From NCBI RefSeq assembly GCF_963975745.1, contig NZ_CAXBIB010000014.1:1-64000 (forward strand): DNA of 64,000 nt. Reading direction: 5' to 3'. Position 1 is the stretch's first letter. Each line of letters opens with the position of its first letter. Positions 42,144 through 50,468 of the stretch are shown piece by piece. Origin of the DNA: Parvibaculum sp963975745. GTDB lineage: Bacteria; Pseudomonadota; Alphaproteobacteria; Parvibaculales; Parvibaculaceae. The notes beneath the pieces were generated by a model. The model searched no databases and was not told the DNA's origin. It saw only the letters and a program-made list of their open reading frames with translations. Position numbers and translations under genes: made by a program.

Positions 42144-43523
42144 ATGACGTTGCGCAACATTCTGCTGGCCGGCACCGCACTCGGCGCCGCCGCATTCCTC
42201 TCGGCCCCGGCCTTCGCCGCGACCAACGCCCAGGCCGAACTCGACGCCCTCAAGGCGCAGATCGAAGCCCTGCAGCGGAAGATCGACGATGTCGAAATCC
42301 AGCATGGCAACAAGATCAAGTCGCTCGAAGAGCGCAAGAGCGACGTCGAGGTCAGCCTCAAGGACGGCCGCCCGGTGTTCAAGACCGCCGACGGCAACTT
42401 CACCTTCGGCATTACCGGCCGCGCCCATCTCGATGTCGGCGCCTATGACCAGGATGCGGCCAGTGCAGCCAATTTCGGCGGCCTGCGCGGCAACGCCAAT
42501 TTCCGCCGCCTGCGCGTCGGCCTCAACGGCACCTTCGCCAAGGACTTCAAGTACAATATCGAATTCAACTTCGGCGACAGCGGCACCGAATCCAACGCCC
42601 GCATCTACGAAGCGGCGCTGACCTATACGGGCATCGACGGCGTCAACCTCGTGCTCGGCGCAACCAAGCCGAAGATGACGCTGGACGATTCGACCTCGTC
42701 CAACGACATCACCTTCATCGAGCGTGCGACGGCGGTCAATCTCGCCATCACGCCGGCCGCCGGCGAAGCGCGCATGACGGCGGGCGGTACCTACAACACC
42801 GACAACTTCTTCGGCGGCGCCTACTACACCATGAGCTCGGCGGCAGCGGGCGGCGGTCTGGACGACTATGACAGCTCGAACATCGTCGGCCGTCTCGCCT
42901 ATGCGACCTCGCCGAAGGAAGGCCTCAACGTCCATATCGGCGCCTCGGGCTCGCACTCCTTCAACGTGTCGGGCGATACGTTGCGCCTGCGCGACCGTCC
43001 GGAACTGCGCGTCGATCCGCTGCGCTATATCGATACCGGCAATATCGGCGGCATCGACACCGTGTCCGTCTACGGTCCGGAACTCGCCCTCAATTACGGC
43101 CCGTTCCGCGCCCAAGGCGAATACTACATGTACGAGATCGACGGCATCGGCGGCGGCAGCGCCGAGTTCGATGCCTGGTATCTGCAGGCGTCGTGGATCA
43201 TCACCGGCGAAGCCTACAGGTACGACATCAAGAAGGCCGCCTATTCGGGCGTCAAGCCGGCCAACCCCTTCGGCTTCGGCGGCAAGGGCATGGGCGCCTG
43301 GGAAGTCGCCGCGCGTTACAGCTCGGCCGACCTCAACGACGCCAGCGCAGGCATTGCCGGCGGCCAGCAGGACATCATCACGGTGGGCCTCAACTGGTAC
43401 GTCAACAACAACCTCCGCTTCATGCTCAACTATCTGAACGTGGATGTGGAAGACCGCGGCGGCGTGCTGAACCCGAATTTCGGTCACGACGCGGTTGCCC
43501 TGCGTACGCAGTTCAACTTCTGA
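42144..43523 (+). CDS. Phosphate-selective porin (OprP/OprO family)
   Basis: A 459-residue outer-membrane protein. A signal peptide ends at FLSAPAFA (residue about 25). A short coiled coil follows (NAQAELDALKAQIEALQRKI), the trimerisation helix typical of OprP-like porins, then the barrel with FGITGRAHLDVGAYD, FRRLRVGLNGTFAKDFKYNI and terminal VALRTQFNF. It forms an anion/phosphate-selective channel. The Pho box upstream implies induction on phosphate limitation by PhoB/PhoR. A convergent PstS-like gene lies just downstream, and a strong terminator follows at 43564. Confidence 0.93.
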   Translation: MTLRNILLAGTALGAAAFLSAPAFAATNAQAELDALKAQIEALQRKIDDVEIQHGNKIKSLEERKSDVEVSLKDGRPVFKTADGNFTFGITGRAHLDVGAYDQDAASAANFGGLRGNANFRRLRVGLNGTFAKDFKYNIEFNFGDSGTESNARIYEAALTYTGIDGVNLVLGATKPKMTLDDSTSSNDITFIERATAVNLAITPAAGEARMTAGGTYNTDNFFGGAYYTMSSAAAGGGLDDYDSSNIVGRLAYATSPKEGLNVHIGASGSHSFNVSGDTLRLRDRPELRVDPLRYIDTGNIGGIDTVSVYGPELALNYGPFRAQGEYYMYEIDGIGGGSAEFDAWYLQASWIITGEAYRYDIKKAAYSGVKPANPFGFGGKGMGAWEVAARYSSADLNDASAGIAGGQQDIITVGLNWYVNNNLRFMLNYLNVDVEDRGGVLNPNFGHDAVALRTQFNF

Positions 43524-43563
43524 GTCTTCTGGCTGATCCGATCCTCGCAGATCATCAGACGGG

Positions 43564-43594
43564 AACCCCGGTGGATTCATCCACCGGGGTTTTT
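43564..43594 (+). terminator. Intrinsic terminator of the porin gene
   Basis: A 12-bp perfect stem AACCCCGGTGGA / TCCACCGGGGTT with TTCA loop and a T-run, 41 bp after the stop. Confidence 0.92.
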
Positions 43595-43717
43595 CCGTTT
43601 GCGCGCTCGACGCGCGCGGGGGGGTGGATTCATCCACCGGGGTTTTTCCGTTTGCGCGCTCGACGCGCGCGGGGGGCGGATTCATCCATCGGGGTTTTCC
43701 CGTTTGAGCGCCGCCGG
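43571..43717. repeat. Three tandem copies of a ~53-bp terminator-derived unit
   Basis: The unit starting GTGGATTCATCCACCGGGGT begins at 43571 and 43624, and again, degenerate, at 43676. Copies one and two agree over about 50 bp, including TTTGCGCGCTCGACGCGCGC. Only copy one retains the full terminator stem; the others keep the GGTGGA-TTCA-TCCACC core and the T-run. It lies between convergent genes. Confidence 0.88.
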
Positions 43718-43720
43718 ACG

Positions 43721-44524
43721 TCAATCGAGACCGAGGGCCTTGCGGTCTTCCGCCGCAAAAACATATGGCAGCGCGAAATAGCCCGCGATGACCGCATCGC
43801 GCTGGCCGTCCCGCGACAAGACATAATCGATCATGTTTCGCGCCGCCGCGCCGCGCGCCTCGATGCCGACGATGCGCGCCAGCGGCCAGAACCCACGATG
43901 CGCATTGGCCTCGCTGGGTGCCATGCAGTCGCCGCCATCGGAAAGCCTGAGCGCGCGCACGGCATCGCTGCGGTAGCCGGCCGGCGCGAAGGAAACCGCC
44001 CCCGGCGCGGTGCCGATCTCGCGCAGCAGAATCGAGGCGCGTGCGACGACTTTCGCATCGGGTGCGACCGCACCGCCCTTCAACCCGGCCTCGACAAAGA
44101 AGTCGCGCTCGCTGCCCGCCGGACGATCGAGGACGACGACCGGACGGGCCGCCCAATCACCGTCAAGGCCCGCACTGCCCCAGGTCGCGCCGCCGGCAAA
44201 AAGCACGGCCAGATCTTCAAGCGGCAGGCAGACAAGCGGATTGTCCTTGTGAACAAAGACGGCGAGCGCCTCGATGGCGGCGCGTGCGGTCACCGTGTCG
44301 GACGGCGGTGCATCGAGCGGCCCGATCCGCACCGCCGGGTGACGGGCACCGAACCCCTCGCGCCAGAGCAGCATCAGCCGCGCATTGGCGGGCCTGGCCG
44401 CGACCTCAATCGCGCCAGCGAGCGCCGGCGCTGCCACATAGGGTGCGTAGCGTTCGTCGACCGCGCAAGCGTCGCCCGCAGCGACGAGTGAAATCAGGCC
44501 GACAAGGGTTGTGAGATGTTTCAT
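43721..44524 (-). CDS. PstS-like periplasmic phosphate-binding protein
   Basis: A 267-residue secreted protein. A signal peptide ends near GDACAVD (residue about 21). The sequence has the type-II periplasmic-binding pattern of phosphate/PstS-like proteins: AALAVFVHKDNPLVCLPLEDLAVLFAGG, SERDFFVEAGL and FAPAGYRSDAVRALRL. It ends AAEDRKALGLD. The start at 44524 keeps the signal peptide at the N-terminus. No pstCAB genes are near. Convergence with a PhoB-controlled porin suggests a shared role in phosphate scavenging (inference); its own promoter shows only a weak Pho-like TGTCAC. Confidence 0.8.
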   Translation of the reverse strand: MKHLTTLVGLISLVAAGDACAVDERYAPYVAAPALAGAIEVAARPANARLMLLWREGFGARHPAVRIGPLDAPPSDTVTARAAIEALAVFVHKDNPLVCLPLEDLAVLFAGGATWGSAGLDGDWAARPVVVLDRPAGSERDFFVEAGLKGGAVAPDAKVVARASILLREIGTAPGAVSFAPAGYRSDAVRALRLSDGGDCMAPSEANAHRGFWPLARIVGIEARGAAARNMIDYVLSRDGQRDAVIAGYFALPYVFAAEDRKALGLD

Positions 44525-44613
44525 TGCCGATCCGGCTGTCCTTGCATCCCGACCAGCCATGCCGGAAGTTTGCGACGATCGCGTGACACAACTTCGTCAG
44601 ACATGCCCCGGCG

Positions 44614-45648
44614 TCACGGCCCCATCGTCAGCACCGCAGCGCCGGTCAGGCGGCCGTCGCGCAGGCGCGCCAGCGCCTCATTGGCCTGTTCGAGCGGCAG
44701 GGTTTCGACCGTGGTCACCACCGGCACACGCGGCGCGAGTGCGAGGAATTCCTCGCCATCGGCGCGGGTCAGATTGGCGACCGAATGGATCGACCTTTCG
44801 CGCCAGAGGATGTCATAGGGAAAGGACGGGATGTCCGACATGTGGATGCCGGCACAGACCAGACGGCCGCCCGGCGCCAGCGCGCGCAAGGCCGCCGGCA
44901 CCAGCGCGCCAACCGGCGCATAGATGATCGCGGCATCGAGCGCCGCGGGCGGCGTCTCGTCGGAGCCGCCGGTCCATTCGGCTCCCATCACGCGCGCGAA
45001 ATCCATTGCCGCCCGGTCGCCCGGCTTGACGAAGGCAAAGAGCCGCCAGCCCTGGTGACGCGCCAGTTGCGCGACGATATGGGCGGCGGCGCCGAAGCCG
45101 TAGAGACCGAGCGCACCGGCCGCATCCGGCCGCTGCGGATCATGCGCCATTTTCAGCGAGCGATAGCCGATCAACCCGGCACAGAGCAGCGGCGCCGCTT
45201 CGGCCGCGCCGTAGTCTTGCGAAAGGGGAAAGACGAAACGCGCATCGGCGACCATGTATTCGGCATAACCGCCGTCGCGTGTGTAGCCGGTAAAGCGCGC
45301 TTGCTCGCAGAGATTCTCGCGGCCGCTCCGGCAATAGGTGCATTGACCGCAGGTCCAGCCGAGCCACGGCACCCCGACACGATCGCCCAGGCGGAAGCCC
45401 GTCACGCCATCGCCCAGAGCGGCAATGCGCCCGACCGCCTCATGCCCCGGCACCAGCGGCAGCGTCGGATCGGGCAGTTCGCCATCGACGACGTGAAGAT
45501 CGGTGCGGCAGACGCCGCAGGCCTCGAGACGGATCAGCACTTCGCCGGAAGCGGCGCGCGGCAGCGGGCGTTCGACGCGACGCAGCGGCCGGCCCGGCGC
45601 CTCCAGCAACATGGCGCGCATGGTGGCGGGCAAGGCGGGTGCGGACAT
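44614..45648 (-). CDS. Zinc-dependent alcohol dehydrogenase
   Basis: A 344-residue medium-chain dehydrogenase. The catalytic zinc site includes EACGVCRTDLHVVDGEL and PLVPGHEAVGRI. The structural zinc cysteines are in WTCGQCTYCRSGRENLC. The cofactor domain has LYGFGAAAHIVAQLA. It interconverts alcohols and aldehydes using NAD(P). Variants ending like this belong to the AdhA/AdhP-like group. It lies 66 bp downstream of the MFS transporter gene on the same strand and may share its transcript. Confidence 0.9.
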   Translation of the reverse strand: MSAPALPATMRAMLLEAPGRPLRRVERPLPRAASGEVLIRLEACGVCRTDLHVVDGELPDPTLPLVPGHEAVGRIAALGDGVTGFRLGDRVGVPWLGWTCGQCTYCRSGRENLCEQARFTGYTRDGGYAEYMVADARFVFPLSQDYGAAEAAPLLCAGLIGYRSLKMAHDPQRPDAAGALGLYGFGAAAHIVAQLARHQGWRLFAFVKPGDRAAMDFARVMGAEWTGGSDETPPAALDAAIIYAPVGALVPAALRALAPGGRLVCAGIHMSDIPSFPYDILWRERSIHSVANLTRADGEEFLALAPRVPVVTTVETLPLEQANEALARLRDGRLTGAAVLTMGP

Positions 45649-45714
45649 GGCGGGGCTCCTCTCGTCCCGGCCATGCTCGCATGGATCGCTGCGCCGTTCG
45701 AGCGCGAAGCGGCG

Positions 45715-47049
45715 TCACTTCAGCCCGTGGTTGCGCGCCCTTTCGAGGTCTTCCTTCAACGATGCGGCGCCGAGGAAGAAATGCACGGCTGCCCAGGGCC
45801 AGACGACCATGACGGTCAGCAGGGCGTAGCGCAGCGATTCCTGGCCGAAGGTGGGCGCGTAGAGGTCGCTGATCAGACCGACCACCTGGGGCCCGAGGCC
45901 CATACCGATCAGGTTGAGGATCAGGAAAAGTACCGCGGAGGCGACCGCACGCATGCGCAGCACGACGAGGCCTTGCGTCATGGCGAGGCTCGGGCCGATA
46001 TAGGCCGCACCCGCAAAGGCCGGCACAAGAAAGAAGAACATCGCCCAGTATTTGTCGGGCGACAGATAGAGACCGATCGAAAGCGGGAAGCAGGCCAGCA
46101 TCACGATCGCGACCACCCACATGTTCCAGCGCACGTCGCGCTTGGCGAACCGATCTGCCGCCCAGGCCGTCGCATAGGTGCCGGCGCCGCCGACAAAGCC
46201 GATGATCAGCGCCAGCCAGGTGCCGATCTCGCCGGGGGTCATCTGGTAGGAGCGCATCAGGAAGGCCGGTATCCAGGTGACGCCGGCATAGCCGCCAAAG
46301 GCGGCCAGCGCGCAGGCAATCGATATGTGCCGGAAGGAACGCTGCGACCAGAGCAGGCGGAAGACCTCGCCGACCTTCGGCGCGTCGCCGGCGGCCTGCG
46401 CCGTGGTGCCGTCGGCATGGCCGCGCTGCGGTTCCTTCAGCGTGAAACGGATCAGCAGCGCGATCAAAAGGCCCGGCGCGCCGACGACGAGGAAAGCCGC
46501 GCGCCAGCCATACCACTGAGTGACCCAGCCGCCGACCAGGAAGCCGATCAGGATGCCGATATTGATGCCGAGCGAGTAGATGCCCATCGCCGAAGCGCGT
46601 TTCTCCGGCGGGAACATGTCGGAGATCATCGAATGCGAGGGCGGGCTCGACCCCGCCTCGCCAATGCCGACGCCGATGCGCGCCAGTGCCAGCTGCGCAA
46701 AGCTCGTCACGAAACCGCAGACGACCGTCATGGTGGAAAAGATGGCGATGGCGGCCGCGACGATGTTGCGGCGGTTGGTGCGGTCGGCGAGCATGGCGAT
46801 CGGAACGCCAAGCGTCGCGTAGAAGATCGCGAAGGTGATGCCGGAGAGAAAGCCGAGCTGCGTGTCGCTGACGCCGAGATCCTGCTTGATCGGCTCGAGC
46901 AGGATCGCGAGGATCTGGCGATCGACGTAATTCGCCGTATAGCCGAGCATCAGGATGAAAAGCGCGTAGTTGCGATAGGCCGGCGTGAAGCCCTGCGACG
47001 GCGCATCGGCTGCCGCGGCGCCCGAAACGGCGCCTGCGCGATCTGTCAT
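45715..47049 (-). CDS. MFS transporter, 12-TM
   Basis: A 444-residue permease. The first membrane segment is NYALFILMLGYTANYVDRQI, followed by loop 2-3 GVPIAMLADRTNRRNIV, the signature G-x-x-x-D-R-x-x-R-R of the family. Another conserved part is GIGEAGSSPPSHSMISDMFPP, seen in the spinster/hexuronate-like MFS group common in alphaproteobacteria that degrade aromatic or steroid-like compounds. The substrate is unknown. It is the first gene before the zinc alcohol dehydrogenase and is divergent from the Ada/AlkA gene. Confidence 0.9.
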   Translation of the reverse strand: MTDRAGAVSGAAAADAPSQGFTPAYRNYALFILMLGYTANYVDRQILAILLEPIKQDLGVSDTQLGFLSGITFAIFYATLGVPIAMLADRTNRRNIVAAAIAIFSTMTVVCGFVTSFAQLALARIGVGIGEAGSSPPSHSMISDMFPPEKRASAMGIYSLGINIGILIGFLVGGWVTQWYGWRAAFLVVGAPGLLIALLIRFTLKEPQRGHADGTTAQAAGDAPKVGEVFRLLWSQRSFRHISIACALAAFGGYAGVTWIPAFLMRSYQMTPGEIGTWLALIIGFVGGAGTYATAWAADRFAKRDVRWNMWVVAIVMLACFPLSIGLYLSPDKYWAMFFFLVPAFAGAAYIGPSLAMTQGLVVLRMRAVASAVLFLILNLIGMGLGPQVVGLISDLYAPTFGQESLRYALLTVMVVWPWAAVHFFLGAASLKEDLERARNHGLK

Positions 47050-47205
47050 TGTCGTCCTCCCGAATTCCCTCTTGCGGCGACACTAGCAGCGGCCCGGGCG
47101 AACTCAAGCGCTCCGATCGGGTGCCGCATGGGCAACGCCCGGCCAGAGACGGCGATGTCCGATTTTGGCGAGCGGCGGCGGCCCGTCCGTCCTAGACTTG
47201 CGGAC

Positions 47206-48678
47206 ATGAAACAGACCGCCGCCCTTGCCGCGCCCGCGCTCGATCCCGCGCGTTGCTACCGCGCCATCCTTGCCAAGGATGCGCGCTTCGACGGCCGCTT
47301 CTTCGTCTGTGTCCGCTCCACGGGCATCTATTGCCGGCCGGTCTGCCCGGCGCGGGTGCCGAAACGGGAACATTGTCTTTTCGTGCCGAGCGCGGCCGCA
47401 GCCAAAGCGGCAGGGTTTCGTTCCTGCCTGCGCTGCCGGCCGGAAACGGCGCCCGGCACGCCAGCCTGGGCGGGCACGGCCGCCAGCGTTTCGCGTGCCC
47501 TGCGCCTCATCGATGAAGGGGCGCTCGACGAAGGCAAGCTCGACCAACTCGCCGCCCGCCTCGGCATGGGCGAGCGGCAGCTCAGGCGGCTCTTCCTTGC
47601 GCATGTCGGCGCCGGACCGCAGGCCGTCGCGGCCAACCGGCGCCTTCTGACCGCCAAGCAGTTGATCGGCGAAACGCGGCTGCCGCTGGCGCAAGTCGCG
47701 CATGCGGCCGGCTATCGCAGCCTGCGGCGCTTCAACGATGCGATCGTCAAAGCCTATGGCGTCGCGCCTGGCGACATCCGGCGCGCGTCGGAGGCAGCCA
47801 TCGGCGCCGAAATCCGCATGCGGCTTGGCTACCGTCCGCCCTTCGACTGGGAGCGGCTCATCGCCTATCTCGCGGGACGGGCCATGCCCGGGGTCGAAAG
47901 CGTGACGGCACGGCGCTATGCACGCAGCTTTGCGCTGGACGGGGTGAGCGGCGTTCTCTCCGTTGCGCCGGCCAAGAAAGGCCACGCGCTTGAAGCCCGC
48001 ATTGCACTTGCCGACGTGCAGAAAGGGTCGGCGCTGCCGATGCGGCGCATCGCGGCGCGGCTCCGGCGATTGTTCGATCTCGATGCCGATCCGACAGCGA
48101 TCGCTGCCGCCTTCCGCGGCGACCCGCTGATCGGTCCGCGCCTTGCCCGCGCGCCGGGCCTGCGCGTGCCGGGCGCCTTCGACGGCTTCGAACTCGCGGT
48201 CCGCGCCGTGCTCGGCCAGCAGATTTCGGTGAAAGGCGCGACGACCATTTCCGGGCGTATCGTGGCGAGGTTCGGCACGCCCATCGACGGCGCCGAAGAA
48301 GGCATCACGCATCTCTTTCCGACGCCAGCACAACTTGCCGGTGCCGATCTTTCGGGTCTGGGGCTCACCGGCGGGCGCATCGCAACGCTGAAGGGTCTTG
48401 CCGGTGCCGTTGCTTCCGGCGCGCTCGATTTCGGCCCGCGCGAAACGCTCGAGGCCAAGATTGCCGAACTGACGGCGCTGCCGGGGATCGGCGACTGGAC
48501 CGCGCATTACGTCGCCTTGCGCGCGCTGGGCGAGCCCGATGCCTTTCCGGCTTCCGATCTCGGCCTGCGCAAGGCAGCGGGGAGCGGCGCAGTCGTTTCG
48601 ACGCGCGACCTCGAAACCCTGTCGCAGGACTGGCGGCCCTGGCGCGGCTATGCGGCGCTGGCGCTGTGGACATCATAA
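47206..48678 (+). CDS. Ada-AlkA fusion: methyl-phosphotriester sensor, AraC HTH and 3-methyladenine glycosylase
   Basis: A 490-residue three-part repair protein. Residues 10-85 form the Ada zinc domain, with FFVCVRSTGIYCRPVCPA and FRSCLRCRPE supplying the four cysteines. Residues 95-190 are an AraC-type helix-turn-helix (LAARLGMGERQLRRLFLAHVG). The C-terminal part is an AlkA-like glycosylase with VLGQQISVKGATTIS and ALPGIGDWTAHYVALRALG, the helix-hairpin-helix with catalytic aspartate expected nearby. It should sense alkylation, activate transcription and excise alkylated bases. The start at 47206 precedes the Ada domain directly. Ogt follows 11 bp later. Confidence 0.93.
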   Translation: MKQTAALAAPALDPARCYRAILAKDARFDGRFFVCVRSTGIYCRPVCPARVPKREHCLFVPSAAAAKAAGFRSCLRCRPETAPGTPAWAGTAASVSRALRLIDEGALDEGKLDQLAARLGMGERQLRRLFLAHVGAGPQAVAANRRLLTAKQLIGETRLPLAQVAHAAGYRSLRRFNDAIVKAYGVAPGDIRRASEAAIGAEIRMRLGYRPPFDWERLIAYLAGRAMPGVESVTARRYARSFALDGVSGVLSVAPAKKGHALEARIALADVQKGSALPMRRIAARLRRLFDLDADPTAIAAAFRGDPLIGPRLARAPGLRVPGAFDGFELAVRAVLGQQISVKGATTISGRIVARFGTPIDGAEEGITHLFPTPAQLAGADLSGLGLTGGRIATLKGLAGAVASGALDFGPRETLEAKIAELTALPGIGDWTAHYVALRALGEPDAFPASDLGLRKAAGSGAVVSTRDLETLSQDWRPWRGYAALALWTS

Positions 48679-48689
48679 AGGTGAAGCCG

Positions 48690-49205
48690 ATGAAACTCCC
48701 CGACGACGACACGCTTGCCACGGCGACGCTCGACACGCCGATCGGCCGCTTGCGGATCGCCGCCATCGCGAGCGGCCTTGCGATGGTGCTGTTTCCGAAC
48801 CAGAAGGATGTTGCGTTCGCGAAGCGCGAAGGCAGCGCGCCCGCGCGCATCCATCGCGACAAGGCGCTGAAGGCACTCGATCTCTATTTCGAAGGGCGCA
48901 AACGGGATTTCGGCGGGCTGAAACTGGCCGCCGCCGGCACGGCGTTCCAGAAGAGCGTCTGGCAGACGCTTGCCGCCATTCCCTTCGGCGAGACGCGCTC
49001 CTATGCCGAAATCGCGCGTGCCATCGGCAGTCCGAAGGCCATGCGCGCGGTCGGGCTTGCCAATGGCCGCAACCCGATCCCGATCATCGTGCCGTGCCAC
49101 CGCGTGATCGGCGCCGACGGTTCGCTGACCGGCTTCGGCGGCGGGTTGCCGACCAAGAAATGGCTGCTCGAATTCGAGGGCATCATGGGCCCGCGCCTGC
49201 TCTGA
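48690..49205 (+). CDS. ogt: Methylated-DNA-protein cysteine methyltransferase
   Basis: A 171-residue suicide alkyltransferase. The acceptor is C136 in PIIVPCHRVIGADGSLTG, preceded by the wing/HTH part SYAEIARAIGSPKAMRAVGLANGRNP. It removes O6-methylguanine damage directly. The start at 48690 has AAGGTGA upstream and begins 11 bp after the Ada/AlkA stop, so the two form an adaptive-response operon. Confidence 0.95.
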   Translation: MKLPDDDTLATATLDTPIGRLRIAAIASGLAMVLFPNQKDVAFAKREGSAPARIHRDKALKALDLYFEGRKRDFGGLKLAAAGTAFQKSVWQTLAAIPFGETRSYAEIARAIGSPKAMRAVGLANGRNPIPIIVPCHRVIGADGSLTGFGGGLPTKKWLLEFEGIMGPRLL

Positions 49206-49272
49206 GCGGTTCCCTTGCCGGCGACAAGGCACTAGGCTTGCCGGATCGTTCCGCGTCACAAGGGAGCAACCG

Positions 49273-49452
49273 ATGCCCGGTGGACCTTTCGGAAGCATAT
49301 TCGGCCTGCTGCTGCTGGTGGCGGTGATCTATGCGATCGTCCGCATCGCGCAGAGCGGCGCCGAGCCGGTGTGGAAGGCCGTCTGGATCGCCGGTGTGAT
49401 CGTGGTTCCGATCGTCGGGCTGATCCTCTGGGCGCTTTTCGGCCCGAAATAG
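49273..49452 (+). CDS. Small membrane protein with PLD-nuclease N-terminal-like domain
   Basis: A 59-residue protein with two hydrophobic helices (residues 8-24 and 36-55) joined by RIAQSGAEPVWKAVW. The ending PIVGLILWALFGPK matches the PLDc_N family of tiny membrane proteins. GGGAG lies upstream of the ATG. Function is unknown. Confidence 0.75.
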   Translation: MPGGPFGSIFGLLLLVAVIYAIVRIAQSGAEPVWKAVWIAGVIVVPIVGLILWALFGPK

Positions 49453-49552
49453 GCCAGATACGGACAATTCCAGCCCGCTGCGGCCTTCATTCCGCCTTGC
49501 TTGAGCCGGATAATCAAAACCGGCTCGAAACGAGACAAAGAGGATTCACCGC

Positions 49553-49729
49553 ATGCTACTCAATCTTGTCATCACACTGATCGTCGTGGGCGTGCTGTTG
49601 TGGCTCGTCAACAACTACATACCGATGGATTCGAAGATCAAGCAGATCCTCAACGTCGTCGTCGTGATCGTCGTCGTCGTCTGGCTGCTGCAGCTCTTCG
49701 GCGTACTCGGTGCCATCGGCATCCGCTGA
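49553..49729 (+). CDS. Thivi_2564-family small membrane protein
   Basis: A 58-residue protein with two membrane helices around NNYIPMDSKIKQILNVVVV, the conserved centre of this family. GAGG is upstream of the ATG. A strong terminator follows at 49757. Function is unknown; such proteins are widespread in proteobacteria. Confidence 0.82.
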   Translation: MLLNLVITLIVVGVLLWLVNNYIPMDSKIKQILNVVVVIVVVVWLLQLFGVLGAIGIR

Positions 49730-49756
49730 CGGCGACCGTTCCAGACGACAACAAGG

Positions 49757-49790
49757 AAAGAGCCCGCGTCCTGAGCGCGGGCTCTTTTCA
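49757..49790. terminator. Bidirectional intrinsic terminator
   Basis: A 12-bp stem AAAGAGCCCGCG / CGCGGGCTCTTT with a 7-nt loop, then TTTT. A-run and T-run on opposite sides allow use by both the small membrane gene and the convergent bioD gene. Confidence 0.88.
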
Positions 49791-49819
49791 TTCCGGCGCC
49801 GGCGCGCGCCGCCGGAGCT

Positions 49820-50467
49820 TCAGAAGAGATCGCCGAGCGCGCGCGTCTGGCCGCGCGGCAGAATGCGCACGGCCACACCACCCGAGAAGCGCGCAATGGC
49901 CGCTGCCGTTTCCTCGACCGGCACAGGGCCGGGCGCCGCTTCGCTGACGACAATGGCGCGGGGCAGCAGATTTTCGGCCCGCATCACGGCCAGCGCGGTC
50001 AGCGTGTGGCTGATCGTGCCGAGATAGGCGCCGACGACGAGGAGCGGCGCCAGGCCGATCCGCGCATCGAGCGCCTTCATCCAGTCAAGCACGGTATGGT
50101 TGTCGTCGAGCGGCACCATCAGCCCGCCGACGCCTTCGATCACCAGCGGGTCGTGTTTCGCCGCCGCGTCCACACATTCGTCGACCAGCGCCTCGAAATC
50201 GATCGCAAGTCCTTCGCGTTTCGCCGCCATGTCCGGCGAAAGCGCCGCCTTGAAGCGCCAACGCGAGACGCGCGCCGCATTTTCAAACAGAACCTCTTCG
50301 CCCATCGCAGCCAGCAGCATCGCCGGATCGCTCTCGGGAAATGTCGTCTCGTCGAAACCGCTGACCAGCGGCTTGATCGCGCGCACCTTCAACTCGCGCG
50401 TCAGCATGGCCGAGACCCAGGTCTTGCCGATTTCGGTGCCCGAGGAGGTGACGAAGATCGCGGTCAT
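49820..50467 (-). CDS. bioD: Dethiobiotin synthetase
   Basis: A 215-residue ATP-dependent ligase that closes the ureido ring of 7,8-diaminopelargonate with CO2. The P-loop is MTAIFVTSSGTEIGKTWVSA, and IEGVGGLMVPLDD is the conserved nucleotide/Mg region. The start at 50467 follows the bioF stop by one base, so the genes are coupled. It is the last gene of the minus-strand bio unit. Confidence 0.95.
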   Translation of the reverse strand: MTAIFVTSSGTEIGKTWVSAMLTRELKVRAIKPLVSGFDETTFPESDPAMLLAAMGEEVLFENAARVSRWRFKAALSPDMAAKREGLAIDFEALVDECVDAAAKHDPLVIEGVGGLMVPLDDNHTVLDWMKALDARIGLAPLLVVGAYLGTISHTLTALAVMRAENLLPRAIVVSEAAPGPVPVEETAAAIARFSGGVAVRILPRGQTRALGDLF

Positions 50468-50468
50468 G

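Noticed and set aside
42054..44156. 700-codon minus-strand frame across the porin and terminator repeats
   Set aside because: It crosses a strong terminator and two real genes; its repeated peptide is just the translated terminator repeat.
44785..47205. N-terminal extension of the Ada/AlkA frame by about 800 codons
   Set aside because: It is antisense to the alcohol dehydrogenase and MFS genes; the Ada domain begins at the ATG at 47206.
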